Below are positions 29,713-37,435 of a stretch of DNA of 37,435 nt, piece by piece. Numbering within the stretch: position 1 is the stretch's first letter; each line of letters opens with the position of its first letter. This DNA is from Methylotenera sp. (GTDB lineage: Bacteria; Pseudomonadota; Gammaproteobacteria; Burkholderiales; Methylophilaceae): the NCBI GenBank assembly GCA_020035195.1, contig JAIQBT010000071.1, positions 1 to 37,435 of the forward strand, in the 5' to 3' direction. The position numbers and the translations under genes are program-made. The notes under the pieces were generated by a model. That model was given only the letters and a program-made list of their open reading frames with translations, did no database searches and was not told the origin of the DNA.

Positions 29713-31139
29713 TCAGCCAGTATAAGACATATATGGGTGCCTTTAGCTGCGCTAGATCTAAAAAAAATCTGCGCACCAATGCGATGCGCACGCTCACGCA
29801 TGATGCGCAATCCGACATGACTATCACCCGCATCCTGGGTTACGTCAAAACCTACCCCATTATCTTGGATATTAATCACGCACTGTTCGGCACATGCCAG
29901 TTCCACATTAATTAAACTGGCATGTGCATGCTTACGGGCATTAGAAAGCGACTCTTGTAGGATATGCAAAACCTGTAGCACCCGCTCGGCTGACAACACC
30001 GGCATTTCGCCCGTTATATTAAAGCTAGTTTTAATGCTAGTTTGCCCTTCAAACTTCTCAAGTGCGCCACTTATAGCCGTTGCTAAATCCGTTCCACCAA
30101 TACGCGTGCGGAAATGCACTAATAGCTCTCGCACATCATCATAACTTTCCTGAACGCCTTCACGAATTTTAACTAATCCTTGTTCAACTTCATTATGATG
30201 CGCCTGCTTAAAATCTTCTTGCAACAATTGCACCTGGATATTAAGAAATGCTAATGACTGCGCGATGCTATCGTGTAATTCTTGTGCCAACAAATTACGT
30301 TGTTCAGTTATAACCATTTCCTTATCTAAGGTCGCCAACTCAATATTCTTAGATTCTATGCTACGGGTTTTTTCTTCGACTCGCTGTTCCAAGGTGTTGT
30401 AAAGATCCTGCAATTCATCGGCCATGCGATTAAAACCTACCGCGAGTTCACCAAGTTCATCTTGGCTATTGACAGGTAAGCGAACTGCGAAATCACCAGT
30501 GGTCATACGTTGCATGCCCTCACGCAATTGGGTGACGGGCCGCACCACCATACGCATAAATAAATAAACCAACAAAACCGTACCCAGCAACGCTAACACC
30601 ATGAGAACAATCTGCAAACTACGTAAATACAGAGTGGCTTTGGCGTTGCTGCGCTCGATCAAACTGACCAATGTATTAATACTGACCACATACCGCTCCA
30701 ACATGGGGCGGTAATTTTCTAAAGCAATTTGCTGATCTGCTTTATTGTTGCTATTGAGAATTTTTGTAATTTGCGGTTTTATATTTCCTTGCCAAGACTG
30801 AATTAAATAGGCCATTCTGGATCTGATCTCAATATTTTTCGGTAAAAATAATGGTCGTTTTGGGTTGCCCTGAGCTATCTCCAGTAAGCTCGATTCGAAT
30901 GCGCTCATTTCTTTCCGTATCGCTTGCTGCAGCTCTACTGTAGGCGCAAGCACTTGCTGCTGCAATAAATACGCAATACGGTAAGAGCGCATACGCTCTC
31001 GCCCCGCGTCATTAATCGCGGCCGCGCCACCTTCTAGACGCCAAGATGCCATCAATGTGGCTCCTATAGCTAGCAACGCAACAAAAAAATATAGCAGCAA
31101 TAACCCTATAATTTTGTCGCGAATTCTTTGCTTAATCAT
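29709..31139 (-). CDS. narX: Nitrate/nitrite sensor histidine kinase NarX
   Basis: P-box-like INDAGRERMRSYRIAYLLQ in the periplasmic domain, HAMP region, and HisKA_3 motif LAQELHDSIAQSLAFLNIQVQLL with an HATPase domain. Overlaps narL by 4 bp. Confidence 0.93.
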   Translation of the reverse strand: MIKQRIRDKIIGLLLLYFFVALLAIGATLMASWRLEGGAAAINDAGRERMRSYRIAYLLQQQVLAPTVELQQAIRKEMSAFESSLLEIAQGNPKRPLFLPKNIEIRSRMAYLIQSWQGNIKPQITKILNSNNKADQQIALENYRPMLERYVVSINTLVSLIERSNAKATLYLRSLQIVLMVLALLGTVLLVYLFMRMVVRPVTQLREGMQRMTTGDFAVRLPVNSQDELGELAVGFNRMADELQDLYNTLEQRVEEKTRSIESKNIELATLDKEMVITEQRNLLAQELHDSIAQSLAFLNIQVQLLQEDFKQAHHNEVEQGLVKIREGVQESYDDVRELLVHFRTRIGGTDLATAISGALEKFEGQTSIKTSFNITGEMPVLSAERVLQVLHILQESLSNARKHAHASLINVELACAEQCVINIQDNGVGFDVTQDAGDSHVGLRIMRERAHRIGAQIFFRSSAAKGTHICLILAE

Positions 31140-31299
31140 AATTAGAAATGATCCAATTTTTGGTTTAATGTTTTTATTGCCGCACAGAAATCATGGTGTC
31201 TAAAATTTATTTTAGCTAAGTCTGCCCCTTATTAAACCGAGCTTTATGAGCTGCAAAATAACTTGCTTTATGGGCTGATTAACACCAGCTATAGCGCAT

Positions 31300-32508
31300 T
31301 CAATTAGGCCTATCTTGCCAATAGATCGCCAAGTATTTAATAGCCCAAATCCAAAAGCACAGCAACCAAAGCAAGGCTGATCCAAGATAAAAATGCGTTC
31401 GGCTTAAGAAATCTAAACCAGGCAATTCTGAAAAAATTCGAAGTATCGCTACAGATTGCAATGCCAGAAAAATACCCCATGTTAAGCGATCAGCATTAAG
31501 CATTCTCCCTGAATGACCTAACGTAACACGCGTAGCCATGGCCATTAACACAGAACTAAAGTAGCCTATAGTAATGGCATGAAGTGGTGCCTTGGCTAAT
31601 AGCCATTGTCCAGTAAAGCATAGGATTAAACTTTGTAGCGCATATAAAGCCATGGCCAACCCAAACCAAGCAAAGCCTATATGTAACATACCCAGTATAG
31701 GCACCCTAAGGCTATCGCGTAAATGCCAAGCGCACGTTAAATATATTGCGCTGAGAGCCATAGGCAAATCAACCATCCACGTCCAAGCTTGCCATCCGAC
31801 CAGCTCTAAAAATCCATGTATAAGTGCGAGGCTCGGCACTACTGCCAAGATCCAATTGGGGCGCACAATTTTGTAATCCGGTATGACATTGGCTGAGAAA
31901 AATGGAATCATTCTATGGCTCACTGCAAAAAATACCGGCAATAAAATCAACCAAATCCCACCTACTTTGGCAATGGCTATTAATAAGTCATTGTTGCTAG
32001 CAATTCCAGCCAACAACAACCAGCCAAAACCAAGTACAACCGAAGTGATGGTTGCATGTCGCTTATCGGGATGCTTTGCACGAAGGTAGACACGTAATAA
32101 TGCATACAACCCTAGCCCCCAACCTGTCAGAAATAATAGGTAGGCTATTCTTAAAATAATGAGACTGAGAAACAGGCCTACATAAAACATAATAGAGCCA
32201 CTAGCTAGAAATAAAAAAGCTGCTAGATATGCCTTGCGTTCGACTTCTTCGCCATTCATCCAGCGTGGAAAAGTAGTCATTAAAAACCCGAAGATAAAGA
32301 ATGGGAAAAAACCATAAATCATCAGAAAAGCATGCGCGTCGACGGAAGACATAGTCCATGCAATTGGCGCATACAGTCCCGTATAACGTCCCGCCAGATC
32401 AGCTATCCACCAAGACACAGTCAGTAAAGATTGTATCGCCCCCCAAAAAAAGAAAACCCGATGGGGAGCCGACGTAAAAATTTTCCACCATTTAACTAAA
32501 TTGTTCAT
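31300..32508 (-). CDS. nnrS: NnrS family heme-copper membrane protein
   Basis: About 12 hydrophobic segments. HRVFFFWGAIQSLL, HAFLMIYGFFPFFIFGFLMTTFPRWM, HAITIGYFSSVLMAMATRVTLGHSGR match the NnrS pattern. Confidence 0.9.
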   Translation of the reverse strand: MNNLVKWWKIFTSAPHRVFFFWGAIQSLLTVSWWIADLAGRYTGLYAPIAWTMSSVDAHAFLMIYGFFPFFIFGFLMTTFPRWMNGEEVERKAYLAAFLFLASGSIMFYVGLFLSLIILRIAYLLFLTGWGLGLYALLRVYLRAKHPDKRHATITSVVLGFGWLLLAGIASNNDLLIAIAKVGGIWLILLPVFFAVSHRMIPFFSANVIPDYKIVRPNWILAVVPSLALIHGFLELVGWQAWTWMVDLPMALSAIYLTCAWHLRDSLRVPILGMLHIGFAWFGLAMALYALQSLILCFTGQWLLAKAPLHAITIGYFSSVLMAMATRVTLGHSGRMLNADRLTWGIFLALQSVAILRIFSELPGLDFLSRTHFYLGSALLWLLCFWIWAIKYLAIYWQDRPN

Positions 32509-32562
32509 TTGATTAACTTTCTAATAGGGTAAATACAGCGCATCAAAAACTATTTGGAGAGA

Positions 32563-32568
32563 ATTATC
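32563..32568 (-). promoter_or_regulatory. Putative -10 element of the nnrS promoter (GATAAT on minus strand)
   Basis: GATAAT downstream of the FNR-type box. A TSS near 32556 would place the box centre at about -41.5. Confidence 0.6.
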
Positions 32569-32590
32569 GGGCGAATAATAAAAAGCAAGC

Positions 32591-32604
32591 TTGATATATA
32601 TCAA
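32591..32604. promoter_or_regulatory. Perfect FNR/ANR/DNR-type box TTGATATATATCAA upstream of nnrS
   Basis: Exact TTGAT-N4-ATCAA within a 20-bp perfect palindrome AGCTTGATATATATCAAGCT (32588-32607). Confidence 0.88.
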
Positions 32605-32710
32605 GCTCACAGATGAAGTTGCTATTTATATGTTGGAAGTTAAACGATCGAAAGGAGGCAAATAGAGCCTGCTTATATCCGCAGGTTGATGAAATACTTG
32701 AGCTTTTCCG

Positions 32711-33343
32711 CTAGCTTACTAGAGTAGGAAACAGTCCGCTCAATCCGTGAGCAATGAACTCCACCGCCATCGCTGCCAGTATCAAGCCCATCAAACGGGT
32801 GACAATATTGATACCTATGGTGCCTAATTTGCCAGCGATGTAATTGGAAAGCTGCAAGGTTAACCAGACCAAACCAGCCACCACAAATATGGGGATAAGC
32901 AAGGACAACTGATCCACAAAGGTTTTGCTTTCCTGGGCGGCGATAATCATGCTGCTTATCGCACCAGGGCCGGCCAGCAAAGGAATGCTCAGCGGCACAA
33001 TGGCAATCACATCGCGCTCTTCCATGGTTTTAGCTTCTTCTGGGGTTTGCTTAGCATGGCTTTGCTTGGCATGCAGCATATTGATGGCGATCAACAGGAT
33101 TAATATGCCACCGCCGACTTGAAAAGATGGAATGGTGATGCTAAAAAAATCCAGTATGCCCTCGCCAAATAAGGCAGATGCCCCTAGCACCAGAAAAACG
33201 GTCAGTGCCACCACGTTGGCGGTGCGTAGCTTTTGCTTACGGTCCCAGCCGTCTGTGGCGCTAATGAAGATTGGCACACTGCCTATGGGATTAACGATGG
33301 CAAACAGTGCGATGCCAATCTTGAATAAATAGGCTAAATCCAT
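32711..33343 (-). CDS. MarC family (UPF0056) membrane protein
   Basis: LFKIGIALFAIVNPIGSVPIFISATDGW and VPLSIPLLAGPGAISSMI are MarC signatures. Confidence 0.9.
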   Translation of the reverse strand: MDLAYLFKIGIALFAIVNPIGSVPIFISATDGWDRKQKLRTANVVALTVFLVLGASALFGEGILDFFSITIPSFQVGGGILILLIAINMLHAKQSHAKQTPEEAKTMEERDVIAIVPLSIPLLAGPGAISSMIIAAQESKTFVDQLSLLIPIFVVAGLVWLTLQLSNYIAGKLGTIGINIVTRLMGLILAAMAVEFIAHGLSGLFPTLVS

Positions 33344-33392
33344 TTCATGACTCCTGTGGCTAAATTAATCGCCTAAGCCCCTTAGCAAAATG

Positions 33393-34634
33393 CTAGCTGG
33401 CGTGTTTGCTCAGTAATTTCTGCACCACCAAACTGCCTACCATGTCGCCTTCCACATTGACGGTGGTGCGTAGGGTATCGAGCAGGCGATCTATCGGTAA
33501 TAATATGGCGATGGCTTCTGCCGGCAAGCCTACCGATTGCAAGACCAAGACCATGGTCACCATGCCGGCACTCGGGATACCTGGGGCCCCCATTGCCGCT
33601 ATCATGGCGGTAATAAACACGATTAACTGCTGCATAAAGCTTAATTCTATGCCCACCAAATTGGCAATAAATAAAGCGGCGGCGGCTTCGTACAAGGCGG
33701 TGCCATCCATATTAATGGTGGCGCCTAAAGGGATAACAAAACCGGCAATGGCAGGCTTCACTTGCAAGTGCGCACTGGCGCAACGCAAGGTGACGGGCAA
33801 GGTAGCCGAACTGGAACTGGTAGCAAAAGCGGTGACCAAGGCCTCGCGGGCGCCTTGCCAAAACCACCATGGCGTTTTGCCAGTGAATAAATAAAGAATT
33901 AAAGGCAACACCACCACACCGTGCAGCAAGGTGGTGCCAACCACGACCGCCACAAACTTAGCCAAGGTGCTTAGCATGGCGACATCTTGCTGGGCGACTA
34001 GTTTAATCAGCAAGGCCATGATGCCTAGCGGCGCGATGCGCATAATCCAACCAACCATTTGCATGCTAAGTGCCAAGCCTTCTTCCAACAGGGCCAGCAC
34101 GTTTTTGTAGCGATCACCCGCCATCACTAGCGCGATCCCTAACATCAGCGCAAAGCTCACTACTGCCAGCACATTGCCTTCTGATAAAGCCAGAAAAGGG
34201 TTGACGAATAAACCGTGTAAAAACTGGGCAAAAAATTCAGGAAGTGGCAACTGCTTGGCTTGGAAGTTTTGCATGGCATGCTCAAACATGGCCAGGTGCA
34301 TGCCTGCGCCAGGCTTAAAGTAATTGCCTGCCAACAAGGCCAAGCCAATAGCAATGGCCATGCTACTGACAAAAAACAGCAAGGTGGTCACCCACACTCG
34401 GTGCATTTGATCGTGTTGGCGCAGGTTCGCGATACCAACAGCGATGGAACAAAACACCAGTGGGATCAGAATCATCTTGAGTAGATCGATGAATAAGGTG
34501 CCCACTAAACTGGCAGCGTATACCCCCCCTTGCGCCACCTGATGGTCTGCACCTAGGCCATGGAAATACGCGCCCAGCATTACCCCAAACACAGCACCGA
34601 ATAAAATTTGCAGGTTGAGGCTAGGCAGTTTCAT
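33393..34634 (-). CDS. DAACS family dicarboxylate/amino acid:cation symporter
   Basis: FATSSSSATLPVTLRCA serine-rich motif, PLGATINMDGTALYEA, GAPGIPSAGMVTM. Confidence 0.93.
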   Translation of the reverse strand: MKLPSLNLQILFGAVFGVMLGAYFHGLGADHQVAQGGVYAASLVGTLFIDLLKMILIPLVFCSIAVGIANLRQHDQMHRVWVTTLLFFVSSMAIAIGLALLAGNYFKPGAGMHLAMFEHAMQNFQAKQLPLPEFFAQFLHGLFVNPFLALSEGNVLAVVSFALMLGIALVMAGDRYKNVLALLEEGLALSMQMVGWIMRIAPLGIMALLIKLVAQQDVAMLSTLAKFVAVVVGTTLLHGVVVLPLILYLFTGKTPWWFWQGAREALVTAFATSSSSATLPVTLRCASAHLQVKPAIAGFVIPLGATINMDGTALYEAAAALFIANLVGIELSFMQQLIVFITAMIAAMGAPGIPSAGMVTMVLVLQSVGLPAEAIAILLPIDRLLDTLRTTVNVEGDMVGSLVVQKLLSKHAS

Positions 34635-34641
34635 ACTGGCT

Positions 34642-36126
34642 TTATTCCTTGGCGACCTTGGCTTTGACGGCTCTAGGTTTGGCTACTTTTTTAACTTTAG
34701 TTTCAGCGGCAAGACCGTCGACTTTAGCTACTTTTTTTGCTGCTGGGACTTTTTTTACGCTAGGGCTCTTCTTGATTTTAGCTTCCGGCAACGCTGCTAC
34801 TGGCTCTGGTTCAATTGCCATAGGCGCTACTTTTTTCAGCGGCAGGCTAGCATCGATTTTTTCAAACACGGCGGCAAAGAAACCATCGGTGTGGTGCAAA
34901 TGCGGCAACAGTTTTAAATACGGACCGGTGTCTAAATTGATCTGTTGCTGATTTAAAATTTCAGCTGCATTAAGCAATTTGTAGTCTGGGTGCGTGGCTA
35001 AAAAGCCTTCCGCAATCTGTTCGTTTTCATCGCTTAATAAGCTGCATGTGGAATAAATCAAACGACCCCCTGCTTTAGTCAACTTGGCCGCACGGGCCAA
35101 AATGGCCGCTTGTTTTACCGTCAGTTCAGCTAAATCTTGAGGCGTTTGACGCCATTTTAAATCGGGGTTGCGGCGCAAGGTGCCCAAGCCTGTGCACGGC
35201 GCATCAACCAAGACACGGTCAAATTTACCGTTTAAGCGTTTAAGTTTAGGGTCGTTTTCGCCGTTTATTCTTTGCGCATTGAGGTTGCTTAAGCCGGATC
35301 GCTTTAAGCGCTGACCCAAGCTGTGCAAGCGTTTTTCTGACACATCAAAGGCATACAAACGGCCGGTGTTACGCATCAATGCGCCCATGGCTAAGGTTTT
35401 TCCGCCAGCCCCGGCGCAGAAATCGGCCACCATCATGCCGCGTTTGGCCGCGACCAAATGCGCTAGGATTTGACTGCCTTCGTCTTGCACTTCGATTTGG
35501 CCTTCCGTAAACAAAACATGACGGCTAATGTTTAAACGCAAAGGCATGCGCAAACCGATGGGCGAATACGGGGTTTTGCTGACACTGGCTTCACCCGTGG
35601 TGTTTTCAGCAACGAATTTGGCCAGCACTTCATCGCGCGTGGCTTTAATGGTGTTAACGCGCAAATCTAAGGTAGCCCCCTCGTGCATACTGCGAGCAAT
35701 GGTCAAGGCCTCTGCTTCGCCGTATTGCGCAAGCAGCTTTTCCCACAACCAATCGCGCACATCGGCTTGCACCGCCAGTGGCATATTTTCTGTGGATTTG
35801 GCCTTAATGGTGCGCGCCCATTCGATTTGCTGTTCGCTGAGCATGGGCTCCATTTTTTGTATGCTCATGCCTTGTATGCGCAGCATCCAGGCCAAGACCA
35901 ATTTCCGCGCGTCGTCGTTATCGGTGTCGTCGGTGGACGTGACCGCACTTAGAAAACGTAAACGACGCAATACCCCGTAAACACTCTCGGCGACAAAGGC
36001 GCGTTCTTTGGTGCCTAAGTCACGGTTGTTACGAAAAAATTCGCTAAGCTTGGCATCGGCAGGGCTGTTAAATTCCAACAGATTCGATAACATCACCGCG
36101 GCTTGGCGGATTAAATTTGGCGTCAT
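34642..36126 (-). CDS. RsmB/NOP2-family RNA (cytosine-5) methyltransferase with Lys/Ala-rich C-terminal tail
   Basis: NOP/Sun motifs: QDEGSQILAHL, DFCAGAGGKTLAMG, VDAPCTGLGTLRRNPDLKW, IYSTCSLLSDENE. Confidence 0.9.
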   Translation of the reverse strand: MTPNLIRQAAVMLSNLLEFNSPADAKLSEFFRNNRDLGTKERAFVAESVYGVLRRLRFLSAVTSTDDTDNDDARKLVLAWMLRIQGMSIQKMEPMLSEQQIEWARTIKAKSTENMPLAVQADVRDWLWEKLLAQYGEAEALTIARSMHEGATLDLRVNTIKATRDEVLAKFVAENTTGEASVSKTPYSPIGLRMPLRLNISRHVLFTEGQIEVQDEGSQILAHLVAAKRGMMVADFCAGAGGKTLAMGALMRNTGRLYAFDVSEKRLHSLGQRLKRSGLSNLNAQRINGENDPKLKRLNGKFDRVLVDAPCTGLGTLRRNPDLKWRQTPQDLAELTVKQAAILARAAKLTKAGGRLIYSTCSLLSDENEQIAEGFLATHPDYKLLNAAEILNQQQINLDTGPYLKLLPHLHHTDGFFAAVFEKIDASLPLKKVAPMAIEPEPVAALPEAKIKKSPSVKKVPAAKKVAKVDGLAAETKVKKVAKPRAVKAKVAKE

Positions 36127-36228
36127 TTGCTTCTCTTTATTGTGTTAATACGAGCAGCACTTATGCCAACTTGCAGCCCAAGCGCTTGTTAATGATGGAA
36201 CGCTAGCGACTCGCGCTAGGGCTTAACT

Positions 36229-37278
36229 TTAGACAACAATGGTAGGCGCTTCATCGGGTTTTTGCGCCCGCACCTGGCCAATATGGAACACGCTTTCACC
36301 AGCCTCTGTTAATAAATCTATGGCTGCTGCTGCATGCGCTTCGGCCACAATCACCGCCATGCCTATACCGCAGTTAAATGTTTTATACATTTCCAAATCC
36401 GCCACATTGCCTTGCGCTTGCAACCAAGTAAACAGTGGCGGCATAGGCCAACTGCCTTTTTTAATCTCGGCCGTTAAACCCGCTGGCAACACGCGCGGAA
36501 TGTTTTCCGTAATGCCACCACCAGTAATATGGGCCATGCCTTTCACCGGCAAGGTGGCCAGCAACTGCAACAAGGGCTTCACGTAAATACGCGTAGGTGC
36601 CATCACCACGTCCTTGAAGGGCTGACCGTGAAAGTCGGATTCAAAATCTATGCCGGATTTTTCGATCAGCTTGCGTATCAATGAATAGCCGTTGGAATGG
36701 GCGCCACTGGATGCCAAGCCCAGCACCACGTCGCCGCTGGCAATGGTGGTGCCATTAATGATGTTTTCTTTATCCACGCAGCCCACGGCAAAACCGGCCA
36801 GATCGTACTCACCGGCTGGGTACATGCCTGGCATCTCGGCGGTTTCACCACCGACTAGGGCGCAACCGGATTGCTCACAGCCCGCCGCAATGCCTTTAAT
36901 CACTTGGGCTGCGGTGCCTACTTCCAACTTGCCACAGGCAAAATAGTCTAAGAAAAACAGCGGCTCTGCGCCTTGCACTAAAATGTCGTTCACGCTCATG
37001 GCGACCAAATCGATGCCCACGGTATCGTGCTTATTTAATTCAAAGGCCAGTTTAAGTTTAGTGCCCACGCCATCGGTCCCGGAAACCAACACTGGATTTT
37101 TGTACTTCTTAGGCATTTCGAACAAAGAGCCAAATCCACCGATACCGGCCAACACTTCAGGACGCATGGTGCGTTTTGCAAACGGTTTAATTTCTTCAAT
37201 TAAGGCATCGCCTGCTTCTATGTCCACACCAGCATCGCGGTAGCTGATAGAGGTGGGATGAGTGGATTGTGTAGTCAA
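36229..37278 (-). CDS. purM: Phosphoribosylformylglycinamidine cyclo-ligase
   Basis: [62 protein letters not shown]. Confidence 0.98.
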   Translation of the reverse strand: MTTQSTHPTSISYRDAGVDIEAGDALIEEIKPFAKRTMRPEVLAGIGGFGSLFEMPKKYKNPVLVSGTDGVGTKLKLAFELNKHDTVGIDLVAMSVNDILVQGAEPLFFLDYFACGKLEVGTAAQVIKGIAAGCEQSGCALVGGETAEMPGMYPAGEYDLAGFAVGCVDKENIINGTTIASGDVVLGLASSGAHSNGYSLIRKLIEKSGIDFESDFHGQPFKDVVMAPTRIYVKPLLQLLATLPVKGMAHITGGGITENIPRVLPAGLTAEIKKGSWPMPPLFTWLQAQGNVADLEMYKTFNCGIGMAVIVAEAHAAAAIDLLTEAGESVFHIGQVRAQKPDEAPTIVV

Positions 37279-37362
37279 AACGGCTCTCGCTTCGTGATCA
37301 ATAGGGTTTTTTTAATGCTTTTCGGGAGTTAAACAGTAATTTAAGTATAATTTTAACCTACT

Positions 37363-37435
37363 ATGATGACTGAACCCAAAAAAACTGCAGCAAAAAAACA
37401 TTTAAGCCATGCTGCTAGCCACTCAGATAGCCTAA
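37363..37435 (+). CDS. N-terminus of a truncated ORF divergent from purM (MMTEPKKTAAKKHLSHAASHSDSL...)
   Basis: Open from ATG 37363 to the window end. An AI-2E-family permease gene often lies here in betaproteobacteria, but too little is visible to assign it. Confidence 0.4.
   Translation, partial: MMTEPKKTAAKKHLSHAASHSDSL

Noticed and set aside
31200-31215. ctaaaa-ttta-ttttag small hairpin upstream of narX
   Set aside because: Only a 6-bp, AT-only-core stem with no U-tract; not enough for a terminator or operator call.
32665-32685. cctgc/gcagg hairpin downstream of marC as a terminator
   Set aside because: 5-bp stem, 8-nt loop and no clear U-tract on the minus strand.
33406-33894. 162-aa plus-strand ORF
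   Set aside because: Antisense to the DAACS symporter, low complexity. Shadow ORF.
35528-35980. 150-aa plus-strand ORF
   Set aside because: Antisense to the RsmB/NOP2-type gene. Shadow ORF.
1-37435. CRISPR array, tRNA/rRNA genes, transposon or prophage
   Set aside because: No regularly spaced repeats, no tRNA-like cloverleaf noticed, and no transposase, integrase or phage protein among the ORFs.

Overview
This is a 37.4-kb chromosomal window from a probable betaproteobacterium; that placement is inferred from gene order and protein character, and I could not run a search. The left part holds housekeeping and envelope genes: a truncated pteridine-reductase-like SDR, ttcA, topA, a D-Ala-D-Ala endopeptidase, a solitary H-protein-like gene, holC-pepA divergent from lptF-lptG, an RDD protein, a PP0621-like protein, a Na+/Ca2+ exchanger-type protein, ampD, and a two-gene RND efflux unit. 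The centre (about 16.9-32.6 kb) is a nitrate-respiration locus on the minus strand. It reads narK1-narK2-narG-narH-narJ-narI-porin-moaA, preceded by a narX-narL two-component system and an nnrS-type gene. The right part holds marC, a DAACS-type symporter, an RsmB/NOP2-type RNA methyltransferase, purM, and the start of a divergent truncated ORF. The main non-coding signals are two FNR/ANR/DNR-type boxes, one upstream of narK1 and one upstream of nnrS. Each sits about 41 bp upstream of the start site predicted from a -10-like hexamer, which is class II geometry. A perfect 16-bp-stem hairpin lies between narL and the narK1 promoter, and a perfect 20-bp palindrome lies upstream of ampD. I saw no CRISPR array, tRNA, rRNA, transposon or phage. 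Nothing clearly looks like a wholly new system. The most distinctive elements are the porin embedded in the nar operon, the paired FNR-type promoters, the solitary H-protein and the Lys/Ala-rich tails on several housekeeping proteins.
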